A DNA stretch of 64,000 bases from Mugil cephalus (taxonomy: Eukaryota; Chordata; Actinopteri; Mugiliformes; Mugilidae). A program made the position numbers and the translations under genes. Location of the stretch: assembly GCF_022458985.1 (NCBI RefSeq), contig NC_061771.1, positions 14,857,001-14,921,000 on the forward strand, read 5' to 3'. The notes beneath the pieces were generated by a model. The model was not told the DNA's origin, did not search any database, and worked only from the letters and a program-made list of their open reading frames with translations. Positions 26,032 to 40,066 of this stretch are shown in pieces; the stretch's first letter is position 1; each line of letters opens with the position of its first letter.

Positions 26032-29000
26032 TAAATAAGCTGAGGCATTAACCTAAAATTCACCGTCAAAATGTGCTTTAAATAGTATTTGCATTACTTC
26101 ACTGTGCAGCTTTGCCTCCTCTGACATGCAGTTACATCACATCAGCGGGCCAACCCAGTCAACGACGCGTCTACGTATTAATGTCTATGGTCACAGCTGA
26201 CAGGCTGACACAAACATGGCTGCCAATCCTCGCCTACGCCCTCTCCGACCACCACCAACATCACTAACACCAGTTCACACTAGGGAAAGGTGGGTTAAGT
26301 GTTTTGCCCAAGGACAGACTAGGGATAGGGTGGAATCAAACCACCAGCCTTTCCGTTACTGGACGACTGCTCAACCTCTACCTGAGCGCTGCGTAAACCT
26401 CTTCTACCCTCTTCGAAGACCTTGAACATAATGCAGACCGTTATGAACAATGTCCACCACCCTCTACACGACACCATAGTGTCTATTTATCCATCTAAAA
26501 ACACCATCCTACACAGAAGTGTTAGTATCATATAAAATATGCCCACAGCCAAGTCACAGGTTGCGGTATGAGATCTTTCATTCATTCATCTTCTGTAACC
26601 TCTTGTCCTATCCCAGCTGTCATATTCCCGCTGGGTGAGAAGTGAGGTACGTCCTGAGCAGGTTTCCAGTCGTTCACAGGGCTAACAGAGAAACAGACAA
26701 CCGTTCACACTCATACTCTCACAGCTATGAATCACAGATGAACCTAACGAGAATGTCTTTGGACGGTTGAAGGAAGCTGGAGAACCCACTCAGAGAATAT
26801 GCAAACTCCCCAGTCAGTTGCTGTGAGGCAAATGAGAATAAAATGTTTGACTTGTCTGGTCATTTCTCTCTGTCTTTCATATGGGGGGGAGATATATTCA
26901 TACTAATCATACTTTACCCCCTTTTTTTAACAGCAAAGAAATTTGAAACATAAAAGAAACAGCTCAATACAGTGGAAGAGGACCGTGATAAAAGGTCGGC
27001 AGAAACAAAAAGCGTTTATTTATCAGAGTTTTCAAAAATCCCATTTCACCTATTTTTGCTTGACAAAAAAATGACAAATGTCATTAGACTGGCAACTATG
27101 CCAATAAAGCTGCATCAGTTTAATTCTTGATTTAGTGAGACTGTTTGGCGTGGATTGAAACCAGCTGTATACACAATATACTAGAGCATATAGTATATTG
27201 TGTATACAGCTGGTTTCACTCTGTTGCCACTTTATTAGGTACACCTGTTCAATTGCTTGTTAACAGAAATAGCTAATCAGCCAATCACATGGCTGCAAAT
27301 CAATGCTTTTTGGCATGTAGAGGTGATCAAGACATCAAAAATATCCAGTGAGCGGCAGTTGTGTGGATGAAAATGCCTTGTTGATGTGAGGTCAGAGGAC
27401 AATGGGCAGACTGGTTGGAGATGATAGAAAGGCAACAGTAACTCAAATAACTACTGGTTACAACCAAGGAATGTAGAATACCATCTCTGAACGCACAACA
27501 CGTCCAACCTTGAAGAAGATGAGCTACAGCAGCAGAAGACCATATCAGGTGAAACTCTTGTCAGCTAAGAACAGGAAACTCAGACCACAATTCACACAGG
27601 CTCAACAAAACTGGACACTAGAAGATTGGAAAAATGTTGCCTGTTTCTGATGAGTCTCGATTTCAATGTGACAATCGGATGTCAGGGTCAGAATTTGGTG
27701 TGAACAACATGAAAGCATGGATCCATCCTGCCTTGTATCAATAATTCAGGCTGGTGGTGGTGGTGTGATGGTGTGGGGGATATTTTCTTGGCACATTTTG
27801 GGCCCCTTAGTACAAACTGTGCATGGTTTAAATGCCAGAATGGTTATTTTATCAATTCAAACATTATGTTTAGTGAAGCCATGTATCTGCTGAACCGTTC
27901 CTACTCATGTCCTGCTCAAACTTCACTGCCAACAGGATAAATCTCCACATTACAAAAGGAAAAAACTCTCCAAATGTCGTAACACAGTGGAGAGTTTCAA
28001 TGCATGGTCATTATTAGATATATATAGTTTTGATAGATACATAATGTGTTGACCATTTCCTTTCTCATCATAATTGCCCATTCAACAAGTTCAAAATGAC
28101 AGACCGGCGAAGAGGGAAAGGTCGCTGATGACGCTCCGGTGATGACGCACCAGACGCAGCAGGTTCCAGGTGGGCTGGATGGGAGAGCACCTCAGAGCTC
28201 ATCAGTGATTTACAGCACAATGCAGAGCTGCAGGGGGGTAAAAGCAGCAGACGGCTATTACAGCCTATTAGAGCGCCAGCACAGAGGAGAGAGGAGATGA
28301 GAGGGACTTTGTCTTTTCCCCGTCCAAGACACAATCTTGTCAGAGGGGACCTTTGAATCAATCCTTACACTGTCTCACAGCTTTGTTTCCTGGCATTTAG
28401 AGGCCTCTTTCATCTTCCTCGGCTCAATTTTGACAGAAATCGGCCCCTCTGATGATTTTCTCTCTCTGTGGTCCTTTAAAAGATTGGAGAGTGCAAACCC
28501 GCACCTGTCTCTATTGTGCTCATTGTGTGTGCCATTATAATTCATGTAAATCTATTCTCGGGCTATTGAATATATATATATATATATTTCAGAAATCGGT
28601 TTTATATTTTCCATTTTTTTCTTTATAAATGAAAAACTTCCAGAGCCTGACCCTTGAGCTGTCTGTTTGAAATAATCCGACATGCTGACATACAGTATTT
28701 GTGACGTTTATTGATGAATTGTATTTCCTGGCAGTAATCCCAGGGCTGTCTTGATAGATGCTCGTCACGACAGCTGTGACATGGCCCTAATCCCTGTATA
28801 ACCCCCGGTATCTGCTGCAGCGCACACTGTATCTGAATCCAAACTAGAGTAAATTAAGTCTGAGGATCCTTTCCTCTACAACAAGTTACATTTGCAAAGG
28901 TCTGCATTAGTATACGACAACGTAAAGTGCTCTTGTACTTTTCTGCTTTTCAGATGTTAAGTGTGAATTGAGAGTGAATTCCCCTCATGTCACTGAACTG

Positions 29001-30377
29001 CTACGTGTCCTTGCGTCACATTTCACTGATTAAAGCTCTAAGTGATCCACAGTCCTTTGCACTTTGTGGCTCTGATCACATTTGTATTAGCTTCCACTGC
29101 AGTGTGCTTTGCTTCCTCCCCGACCAGCACTTTTCTTATTAAACATGTGGACCCTTGTCGGTGTTGTGCACTAGTGTTCGTGCTCAGGGGAGATTATCCA
29201 GCAAAAGTAACAGAATGAATTGAGTTTCACTCAACAACAGAGCTGGTGGTTTTCCGTCTAAAAATAAGTAAACAGGCTGCGTGTTACACATAGGATCCTG
29301 AAGTTTTCTTTTCTGAAATTTTTTTTTGTTTTCCTTTTCAAATACAGGCTTTCTGTGTCCAGATATCGTCCAATAAACTTTAACCCTTGATATTCCAATG
29401 TGTTTTTCACATGTATAAAGACAAAGAGATGTCTCTTAGTGAACTGTGAAAATAATACTATAGTAATACTAAATCTGCACGTTATATTCAAACGTTATAT
29501 TCAAACTAAGTCTACAGATCCACATACATTAAAGTATTTTTAGAGAGTATACACTAAAATAAACTTGTCGATTACCTTCCTCTTAGCCCGCAGCTGTCCG
29601 TGATAGTTATCAGACGAGTCTCCAGGGATCTCACCTCCCCACAGCGTCACCCCTACGATGGTGTAAGTGATGCACATCACCACTAAGGGCAGCATGTAGA
29701 CCAGCACTGTAACTATGATGTGATACCTGCACAAACAAAGAAACACTTCACCAGAATATCTTAAGATATGTGACTGAAGCAGCAAGAGGAGCAGGATAGA
29801 TGCAGATAGATGTAACTATAACGCTGCTCTGCTGTGACGAGGATCAAGTTGAGGTAGAAAAAATAAAAAATAAAAAAAGGAGGCTATCAGTGTTGTCTCA
29901 CATGAAGGGGTCGTCTGCCATGCGGGGCCAGGCCACGTAGCAGAGGGTCCTGCGGGGCAAGGTTCGAATGGTGGAGAAGTAGCAGAGGGGGAAGGCCAGG
30001 ACCACGGCTAGACTCCATATACAGACGATGACTCCCATTGTGGCTTTGGCAGACAGGCGAGGCTTCAGGGGGTGGATGATCGCCATGTACCTGCAATGAA
30101 GAGATCACGAAGCCCTGAGCAAAGATTTGAGTTTCTGCCTGGTAGGTGTGATGCAATACTGATAATCATGATCACAGATGATCTCCGGCAGAATGCCTCA
30201 CTTTGATTTAGTCAGACATCCGGTTTAGTGGATCTGGTTTGTGAAAATGTACTTGTCATTCAAACTTTTGAAATCAGAGCAAAGAGAAGACACTTCAAGA
30301 CATTAGTGAAGATATCTTGATTTCCTACTAAGGAACATATTTAATGGTAATACATGCTTCAGATATGTAGACTCTAT

Positions 30378-30413
<36 letters not shown>

Positions 30414-31112
30414 TATCCCTATCAGTGACATAATATAATATAAATATTTGATCACGGTAAAAGTAAACAGTATGGAAAGCAACGTCTTTTTTTCTTTTTT
30501 TTTCTTTTTTTTTTTACAATTAATTATTAATTTTATTAACAGAATAATTAGGTCGTCACATACACAGAAGTAACTTTCAATAAAGGTATCTTCAAATGAG
30601 CCATGACCAGCGTGGCGATTATTCCTAAATAAACGCAATAGACTCAACTAAAGGTTCGTATATTTGTCCACAATTGCCTGTACCTGACTCATGCAAACCT
30701 ATTCCGGATGAACTAAACACCTTAACTTGCCCTTGCAGATTTACCTGTCCAGGGCTATCGCGGTCATGGAGTAGATGCTGGCAAACACAGCGGTGACAGG
30801 GAAGAAGTTATGAAACCTGCAGTACACTTCCCCGAAGTACCACTCTCCGTGGGCCGCGTAAATGAAGTTGATGAGCGTGTTGAACGCCGCCATCGAGACA
30901 TCAGAGAAAGCCAGGTTCAGTAGGAAGTAGTTGGTGACGGTCCTCATGCGCTTGTGAGCCAGGATAATCCAAATCACAATCAAATTCCCCAAAACCGCCA
31001 CGGCCAGTACCGTGCTGTAAGCCACCGACCAGAGCGCGATGCGCCACGCCGGCTGCACAAACTGGTTGGTCAGATTCCTGGTTGTGTTGGATCCATCTCT
31101 TTCGGAGGCCAT
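24703..31112 (-). CDS. tacr3: Tachykinin receptor, NK3 type (neurokinin B receptor-like)
   Basis: Class A, Gq-type plasma-membrane GPCR for tachykinin peptides. Five exons: 30745-31112, 29902-30090, 29576-29726, 25031-25227, 24703-24925; 1128 nt, 375 aa, the canonical five-exon tachykinin receptor structure. Seen: N-glycosylation sites NTT and [19 protein letters not shown]1 [22 protein letters not shown]2 [18 protein letters not shown]3 ending [21 protein letters not shown]3 [22 protein letters not shown]6 [13 protein letters not shown]7 [14 protein letters not shown], and the tail [20 protein letters not shown] with a palmitoylation-type Cys. [15 protein letters not shown] and LWGGEIPGD fit TACR3 better than TACR1 or TACR2. 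Both termini are short (human TACR3 is 465 aa), so this may be a fish tacr3-like paralogue. Intron 4 is 4.3 kb. Confidence 0.92.
25800..25905 (+). repeat. LINE 3'-end-like fragment
   Basis: Contains GGGATCAATAAAGTTATTGT, the usual 3' terminus of several fish LINEs, with no coding part. It lies in tacr3 intron 4. Confidence 0.45.
25952..26028. repeat. (TG)n microsatellite
   Basis: About 38 uninterrupted TG units in tacr3 intron 4; the longest dinucleotide run in the window. Confidence 0.97.
26250..26400. repeat. Teleost interspersed repeat fragment
   Basis: Holds GTGTTTTGCCCAAGGACAGA and TTACTGGACGACTGCTCAAC, recognisable from a family dispersed widely in fish genomes. It produces a spurious 69-codon frame. 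Lies in tacr3 intron 4. Confidence 0.55.
26575..26830. repeat. Teleost interspersed repeat (CATTCATTCATCTTCT family)
   Basis: Contains ATCTTCTGTAACCTCTTGTC, CACAGGGCTAACAGAGAAAC, ATGTCTTTGGACGGTTGAAG and ATGCAAACTCCCCAG, the sequence order of a common fish repeat. Degraded copy, no coding capacity. Confidence 0.6.
27157..27217. repeat. Perfect 27-bp inverted repeat with 7-nt loop
   Basis: Left arm 27157-27183 and right arm 27191-27217 are exact reverse complements, around the loop GAGCATA. The arms begin GAAACCAGCTGTATACACAA. It ends about 10 bp before the terminal sequence of the Tc1-like relic. Confidence 0.97.
27226..28020 (+). mobile_element. Tc1/mariner-like transposon relic
   Basis: The left end TTATTAGGTACACCTGTTCA and the following CAATTGCTTGTTAAC are the terminus of a common fish Tc1-like family. 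Transposase pieces include SDESRFQ with an Asp of the DDE triad, and [15 protein letters not shown]. It contains stops and frame changes and no clear right terminal repeat, so it is inactive. It sits in tacr3 intron 4. Confidence 0.7.
28021..29575. other. tacr3 intron 4, 5' portion: no gene; possible conserved noncoding DNA
   Basis: No exons were found. 28300-28560 and 28740-28900 are less AT-rich and free of recognisable repeats, which is compatible with regulatory sequence, but nothing in the sequence proves it. A TA run lies at 28568-28588. Confidence 0.35.
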
Positions 31113-32855
31113 TCCTCAAGTGTCCTCGGCGGGATCTGATCCAGTCTGCCGCCGGCCAGCGACACACACCGCTTTGGTGTCTCTGATGCGCAGCGTGCGC
31201 ACAACAGCATCAACATGTGACCATTAGACACAGAGAGTGGTCCTGATGCAGCCACTCCCTGACACCAGCCACTGTGATACAGGAGAGGATAAACTCTCTT
31301 TACCAAGATGAACTAGCCATGCTTTCTAAATTCTGTTATTACCACGGACAAGTAAATTAATAATATTTCTTGAAGCAGTTTTCCCTCAGAAATTAATTTC
31401 ATTTTGTACACAATACCTAAATTTACATACATACATCACTTCTCCTGAAAAGTCCAGTCGCCTCTTGGCAACTCACTGATTTTAACTTCAGACCTCATTC
31501 AAAAGGGATGATGCTGCTGCTCCCGTTAGAGCTGTCTGAAGCTTTAGATCAGCCTGAGTGAGATACAGTTAATCCTTAAAAGCAGAGCTCATCGCTTCAG
31601 GATATTATATAGGCTATTTGTCTATGTTATGTAAGGAGAGTGAAACAGATCAGAGTGAAAGCCATTAGACGTAGGATATAATAAAAATCTTTAGCTCACG
31701 ATATCATTTGAATGTTACTCGGTGTAAAGTTTGAAATGTTGTGACGACTCTCTATGTCCTACATTAAAAATTACCCACTGGAACACCCAGGCCGTTTTCT
31801 TTGTGACCTGACTCATGAAGTAAGTATGAATTCCCTCAGGGCAGGAGGTTAAGATTGTGCCAAAGTTGACTGATAATAGGATCATAAAACACTGTAGCAC
31901 ACAACAAGCTGACATTAAACTGCACACAACTTACTCAAGATCAACAAAATAATAAATAAATGTGTGTATCCCTGTGGTGTGCACCATTATACCAACATGC
32001 TGGTAAATAAGATTTATGTCAGTGACCACTCAGACTCAGTAGCATTTATAAAGTCACTGTGGTCCAGCTAGGGTAACTTTTGCTTGTCCCACAGTTGCAC
32101 ACACAAGTTGCAAGACATCAGTGAGTTTATAATAATAACAAATTGGTTATTTAATGGGTTATAATGCCAACTATAGCCACAGTAGCTGCCTCACCAAGGA
32201 AAACCCTTACAGTGTGACTTTAAACAATAACTTTAAAGTGCAGCCCCGCAGAGTTTTCTTTCTCAGGCTCCACCGCGTGTTGTTTCCGTATTGGCATCTC
32301 TGTCTCTCAAACATGTCATGAGGAGAAAGGAGTCTCTCTGGAATTCACAGTTAAGCTGCGCAAGCTGCAAATAAGACCACAAGAAGGTCAAAAAGTCTGT
32401 TTCCTCTCAGCAAGACCTCATTACCTGGAGGTCACCTCTTTTGGGCGACTCCCTGTCTCAAATGTCACGGTTCAGCCCTCATCCAAACACGCCCTGTCCT
32501 CCATATTAAAAAGGTCACAATCTATTAAGGCTGATGGTGTCATTAGCTGCATCCAAAGGGATTTCCCCCTATTTTATATGAATTATTCAGGCATCATTTA
32601 ATAAGTGCGGGTGGCGGCAGGGGAGGGGACCGGGTCTTTTTTGTCTGGCGTCTGATCTGTGTGTTATTTATTCAGCATGTGAAAACTGACTAACACACAG
32701 AGTTTGACACAGCAGCACAGCTGAGCCAATGGGATCCCGCAGAGACGAGTAAATTTGTGAAGATGTTTCGCATCTTTTTAAGCCCTCGTTATGATCGTAG
32801 GCGTTTAGAAATAATATTCAACCTGGAATCAGCGCAAACTGCAAATTCAAGACAG

Positions 32856-32857
<2 letters not shown>

Positions 32858-32909
<52 letters not shown>
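32858..32909. repeat. (AC)n microsatellite
   Basis: About 25 AC units. Confidence 0.97.
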
Positions 32910-32912
<3 letters not shown>

Positions 32913-35900
32913 CCAATACAAAAAGAAAGAAACAACTTTTTAGATTGTTTCCACTGTTTGTTCTGAACATCCCAATTGTTTAGTGGGAAATTAAACCAAA
33001 ATAAAATAAATGAAAAGCTCTTCAGGACTTCCATGTTGTTTAATCGCTGGTTTATCTTCCTCGGTCGGCTCAGCAGCAGCAGACGTTTCCCAGTCGTGCA
33101 GTTTTATTGTTGCATCAAAAAACTTTTTTTCCCATGTAAGGTTAGACTGGGACTGACATGAAAACTCTCCACTTCATGTAGAAAGTATCTTACTTACTCA
33201 TTATTTGTTCTTTTCCTTGCTTAAATACCTATTTTGCATATTTGCATGTGTACAAGCATGTGTTTTATTGTGCTGGGAGCTGTAAACTGAATTGCTCATA
33301 TGGGATGAATCAAGTTTTCTGAACTGAACTGAATAAATTGGCTGACGCATACACAGTTAAAACATTGACGCATTCAGAGCACATGTATCATATGAAAAAG
33401 TGCACAGAAAATCCACAGGGATCACATAAATTCTCTATGCCAAAGCTTGCTTTAAGTATGTTGAAATCAGCAAACCAAACTGATTTCCACTGTTGTGTAG
33501 CCAGCGCTGCAAATCATTCAGTGTAACTGTTCTGTTAGAGGAACAAAAAACAGTCCTACTCATCTCTACAGCTTGTGCAACGCTGTGAATGCAAAAAAAC
33601 AAACAAAAAAAAAACAAAAACAGAAAATATGTTGGATTCAGCACGATGCACAAATCACCTTTTCATGAATGCTACTCTAATGACACATTATCAATCAGAG
33701 ACTCCATTTTAGGAGTGAACGGAGGTGGAACTTTTTAGGGGCCGTGTTGCAAATTGATGGCAGATTATGTCTCAGCTCACCTCTCCTGCTCAGAGGAGCA
33801 TGTTCCAGTTTGACATAGATGTCTTTGTTTACTCCGCTGAATTGTTTCCTCCTGAGCTGGCTCTCCTGTGTTTGTGGGTGGGTCGCTTTGCCCCCTCCCC
33901 ACCCAGTGTACAAGTCTGCACATTCCTCACTGCACTAAACAGCATGAACTACGCTGCTCTGTTTTTGCTTGGGTGAAAAATTTAAAAAATATACGAAAAA
34001 TGTCCAATCAGCCAAATGTTCTGCGACCCCCCTGCAGTAGACCTATGCCTTAGAACCTTCACAGACATGTTACTCAATAATTTTTGCTCATAAGGCTAAA
34101 AATTACATTTTACAGAAACGACCATCGTCACTATATATGAGATGTAGACGTATGTACGTTTGATCATATTGATGTATTTGTATCTGCTACTTTGACACCT
34201 ACTGAGAAATTGTACTTCGCTCCTGAAAGTCAATATATTTTTAACTACATTATTCAGATTCAGGAAACTTTATTTGTCCTCGGAGGACAATTTAAGGGAC
34301 AAGTGAGCTGCATGACGTGTAAGTACAAAACACTTTTAAGGAACAAAAAATAGAAAATACAAAGTATGTGCATGAATTAAATTAAATTCTTCTGATCAGT
34401 GTAATAATGGTCTTTTTGGACATAATTCCATATTTAAGTGGATATCAGGCCTCAGAGAGAGGTATTCGGTCTGTAGGGACTGACATGTGGATCATTGAGT
34501 AAGATACACCCCTCGCTCCTTCCCAGCTCCTCCCTGTTATCCAGATATGGTCACATTTATGTTTTAGCAGTCACAGATATGTTGAACAGCCTCTCTGTGC
34601 ATTGGCTGCATTGCTGTTTCCCTGATCGGGAACTGCAGATACGAACTCTAACATCCTCCGCAACAACTGTCTTTTCAAGGAATTAAAGATGAAATATGTA
34701 CACAAAAATAAGGCCGCAGAGACGTTCAAAGACGATGAACAAAGAAACAGGTGAGCCATCCGTTTCTTCACTGAGGGAAACTGACCTAAAAGCTGTTGTT
34801 TCAGTGTAACTATCACAAATATCTCACACAGCACCATGGACACACAATTGAGGGCTGCAATAGTCACATCTAATTAAACATTCAGAATTTAGCCTTTAAA
34901 CTAAAAACAGCATAAAGGCAACAACCCAATGTTCCTACACAATAAAACCAAATTTTGCATTAAGTTGTTGTTTAAACTGTGAGCTGTCACTCCACTTTTG
35001 ATGTTCAGATGACGGTCAAATGTCAAAAGAGTTGAACAACGACAGACATCAGCGATCGCATCCATTTCATTAATCGTTGACTGACGTTCCTGCCAATAGA
35101 CCTTGTCAGAGTGAACTGAATTAAACATGTTGGGAGCAGGGAGGGAGGTGAGTGAGCGACAGGAAGCAGCTTATGATCAAGTGAAGGATTCAATAGGATT
35201 ACACGTCTAAATGCAGCTAAGGACTCCTCTTGAGAAAAAGAGAGTAAACGAAATAGACTGGAAGAGTCGTATGGAGCGGAAAGATTTGAAAGTTCAGAGG
35301 TAATTTACTCTTTGCCTTTTTCTAGATTAGTAATCCCCAGTAATAATATAGCATAGCGTGGCATATTTTGAAGTCAAGAGATGTAATTCAGCAACACTCA
35401 TGACAAAAAAAGAGTCAAGTGCACACGTGTCCTGATGTTTACTAAGCCTTTGTTTGCTGTGCATTTTTGATTTCTCCACGGTATTTGTGATCAGTAGGAC
35501 CTAAGAAATATAAAAACTAAGGATTATCTTTCAACAGGAAGTAGTAGTCTTTGAAAAAAAAATGTTCTCAATATGTAGACACTGGGATTATTTCATCATT
35601 TATATTATAATATCAGTCACCAATGTGTGACAAAATACAAAACTGTTTGTTTTAATATCTGTACATGGCTGAGCAAAACCAGTATTGCCAATAATCAAGT
35701 CCCAGCGTCCTCAAACGAGTACTTGATAATTAGCAAGCTAGTATTGCATTGATAGAATCTGCTAAACTCGTGGATCATATCAAACTAGAAACATTGATAA
35801 GCATAAATAAATAAGTTTTAACTGTAGACTTGATGGGTTTTGTTCTACGTCCACTATTGTCATTTGATCATCTGTAGAATGAATCCGATGAAATGCTAGT

Positions 35901-38900
35901 GATGTGCAGATTTTATGTATGATTCATGATTGTATGATTGTGTTGTGTGTTTGTTTTTTCTGTTGTTGTATTAGCTCGGCTGTATATTAAATGAGGCCAC
36001 TATCTCAATACACTTCAGAGTTTAAAATAAATAAATGAATTATTATATATTATTATTCTGATGTCCTGTATTCTTTATGAAGCTATGATTTGAAACACAC
36101 TACATTTTTTAGATACATTAGGGTGAATTTACAGAAAGTATCGTTATTGCCGATACCAACCTGAATTTCGGTGGTATCGAACATCACTAATGACCGTTGT
36201 CATGTTTTTATCGGCTGGTGTATTGACCCGTTGCTACCACTTGATGGCAGACTAAAGCGTCCACTAACGACGACAATGGGTTTAAATGAAGTGGAATAAG
36301 CTGCAATAAAACCTAAAACTTAATGTCCCCATGTGAGGACGCAGGGTCTCAGTAGGTTTATTTTGGGAGTTGGTCTGAATTGAGAGTGTAAGGATACACG
36401 GAGCTGTGTGCTGATTCATGATATTGGGATATGTAATATAAATAAAGTCCATTGGATCCTAGATAATGTTTTATTTTAAAAGGTGTGATGTGCAGCAATA
36501 AGCTGGAAATTTTAATGAAATGGGCAGTAATTTGAATTATTTGAATAAGACACACTGGCTGGTGGAAAATGGGGCACGTGAGCTGCTTTCAGTTTTCAGT
36601 TCACTCATCTTTCTGTGAATATACAGTAACTTCTGAAGGGTACAGTGTCAAGATATGTATGTGTTTAAGCATTTAATACCGCTCTGCCTCATCACTTCCA
36701 CAATATTCTGACACTTTGTATGAATTGTGATTTATTTGGTTAATAAATTCCTATCACTTATCTTGCCTTGATTTATATTAAGCAGGAATTCAATATGCCC
36801 TATCTCCCTATCATATCTGCTGAGATTCTGGGATTCCTTGTTCCGCGCCTAAATATGCCATTTTGTTTGTATTAAATTGTTGCAAAAACTCTTTAGTTGC
36901 ACCGCAGCCCACAGAGCTCCTGTTGGTTTAATAGAAAACAGGAAGTTCCTGTAACACTACAGTAAATGAGTCACTGCTTGAAATTTGATCTGAAGAAAGA
37001 AAAAAAAAAAAAGGAGAGCCACTGAAGGGATATCTACGGTACAAGGAAGCAGGAGGGACAGCTGAAAAACAAAACTGTCAGTAAGTGTGCGTGGACCGGT
37101 GTACTAGCATTCATTCATTGGTGTCTGGAAAGTGGCGGCTAAGGTGCTTCACGTGCAGGTTATGAAACACTGCATAGGTGCTCTGATCCAGCTTCCTCTT
37201 TATGTTCAAAGGTTGCTAAAGTTCAGTGACTGACAAACAAGGCTGAGTTTGGCTGAAAGGTAAGTCATGCAGGTTTTCTCATTGTTTCTTGCATATCGTC
37301 CACTAATATTGTGGTATGTCATGTGAAGGTTTTTCTGTCTAAAGGTCGTGCTGAACGTAAGCATGTAAGCATATTCTGTGGTCGTGGCAGAGACATTAAC
37401 AACCTGAAAGTCCTGAACACTGTGTTCAAGGCAAACTAGTCTCACTCGTTCGGTTTTCTCTGCAAATAAGTACCAAAGATGTTTTGCTACTTGTCTTTGA
37501 CAGCTGTTGTTTGTAGTGAGTGAACGCATTCCTGTACTCTGTCAGCACCAGTTGTGGCTTGAAGTCACTTGTAGTTTTGGTAATAGATCTATTCTTGGTG
37601 GTTTCTAACACACTATAATGAAATTGTTATTAGATAGGTCTTTTCTGTGCAGTGGTTGACAACAGCTGTAAGTGCGACTATGAAAACACACTTTGTATCA
37701 CTGCAGGTTTTACTATAGTGTCAGACTGTGCCTCCATCTGCTTATAATTTTAATATAAAAGAATTTGTATACTGCCTATACATTTTAAAAGAGATGCTTA
37801 AAAAATATTATAAATATTTCCAATAAGCAGGCAGACATCATGTTGGAATTATCAGCCACTGATAGATAATAAATATACGTCTCAAGGATAAACAAGTAAC
37901 GCTAATATAATAAATATGTTATTAATAGTGATAATGTCAATTAATTAGCCCTGATCGTGATTTATTCCTTATTCAAAGGTGAAATAGAAAAGATTCAGTC
38001 AAAATAAACACAATCTTCTACATGCACACATACAAAGACAGGGCATTTGAGGACAGGGCCTCTCAGCAGCTGTACGACCCCCCCGCGTTCCTGGTGTTGA
38101 CCCGTCTCGTGACTTAAACGTCCTCGTAGCTACTGACTGAAAAGAAAAGAAAAAAAAAAAACATTCAAGACAACATTCAAAGATCCATTTCATCTCTTTT
38201 TAAAAATACTTCAGGTCAGCCCCATTATTTGTGAATCTGGAAGACACTGCACTACGCCTCGGTGTCCTTGGTGTCTCTTTAAAGGACATAGGCCGCTAAC
38301 CGCAAACAAACTCAGTTAATCTTTTGAACTCTGGAGTAGTTTTATCTGAACACAAACAGAGAAGCTGCAATGACCCAGAGTAGCTTTGTGGTTTCCTACT
38401 CTCTGCTCCCTCAAATTGTAAGTGTTTCTAGCTTGTTTTTCATTAGTTTTTTTTTTAAAATTGATTGTATAGACTGCCATGTTATAAGTTTTTTGTTTGA
38501 AAGTGTGTCCAAAAAAAAAAAAAAAAAATAGATTTTCACGTTGAAGAAATCCTGAATTGAAACCTTAATGATTTTCTGTCCAGCTCTTCACGAAGGTTAC
38601 AGCATGCCATACCCATATGTCCTGAGGACTGGGACCAAAGCAAATTAACAAATCCCACTATTCTGCTTTTATATGCAGCTTTATATTTGGTTTCCCTCTT
38701 TCTCCCAGGGGTCTTCAATGTTTTTCAGACCAAGGACCCCCAAACTACTGGACAGATTAAGCAGGGACCCCCCTACCTACTATTTGTGTTTTATATAGAC
38801 TCGACCTAGTGCTACTCATAAATATACGATTATTATTATCATCATCATTTTGTATTCAATACTATCCCTTAACCCTTTACTAAAATATGTTGAATTTGTG

Positions 38901-40058
38901 TTAATGTGTGTTAAAAGAAATTGAACTTTGTGGGGGAAACTTAAAAAGTAAATAAAATGTACATATATATATATATATATATATATGTCCAATAAACTAA
39001 AGATTTTGTGACCCAGTACCATTCTGTCACCTCATTGTGAAAACTACACGCTGCAGCACGCTGTCCTAATATATAAACTGTTGCGAGCCATGTACACACT
39101 GGCTATCTTGCATCTATTTATAAATGAGTGACTGTGCTGACCTGCTTTTGGTTCGGCTGTAACTCCAACTCCCCTCTGCTCAGTTAACTGTTAACGTCAT
39201 CATCTCAGTATGTAGCATAGACGGACGAACAGGACTCATGAAACAAGACAACAAGTGGCTCCAACAAGGTATCTCATGTACACATGTAACACATTTTGTG
39301 CAATGCAACTCATTTTCCCCCCAGACAATTAAATACTGAGGAACAAAATCTTATGGCTGAAAAATAATCTATGTGCATTTCAAATGCAGGGCAGACGGCC
39401 TGATATGCAAACAATAAATAAATAAAAAAAAGAATATACATGTGCTGCATTCATACTGTGAGAGATTAGTTGTGAGAATGCATTGCAAGCAGCTGACCGT
39501 TTTAGTTTTATCACTTCAGAGACGACGCCAGACACGAACAACCACTGAGCTTCAGCAAAGGTCCCCCTAAAATGACACCAGTGAGCCTCGAGAACATTAG
39601 AAACAGCTGTGACTGCCAGATGAATGAGCTGAAAACATCACTGCGCTCCAGCAGTTAAAGAGTGTGTCGGGGTTTGGGACGCACCCTCACATGTGGCTGA
39701 AGAGATTGCACAGACCTGCGAAAATCTTGATAATGGTTATTAGTAGGAAACAGGTTTTAGGACTTCCACTGGCAAACAAACAGATCTGGATGATTGTGAC
39801 TGTTCCTTGAAAAGTCAATTTGTCAAAGAAGAACTGTTTGTGTCGTTTGTTTCAACACGATAAAAGCTCTAACGTTGTATTTCCATCTGTTTAAAGATGA
39901 ACAACTCTACTAAGAAATCCTTCAATGTGTCTGAGAGTGTCAGTCACTTATTACATGGAATCACTCAGTGACACTTTCAGACCAGTTTCTGGCCACAGAC
40001 TGAACCCGATAACTCCTCCCCTGGTTATGAAGTAGCTGGTTTGCTCAGGGAGGACGTT

Positions 40059-40066
40059 TAAAAGGC
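40059..40066 (+). promoter_or_regulatory. Possible TATA-like element of acy3
   Basis: TTTAAAAG lies 58 bp before the ATG at 40124, with a pyrimidine-rich leader between. The position suits a start site near 40088. Weak evidence. Confidence 0.3.

Noticed and set aside
28068-28361. 97-codon minus-strand frame rich in Ser, Leu and Cys
   Set aside because: No splice sites or family similarity; lies in tacr3 intron 4 with no matching transcript structure.
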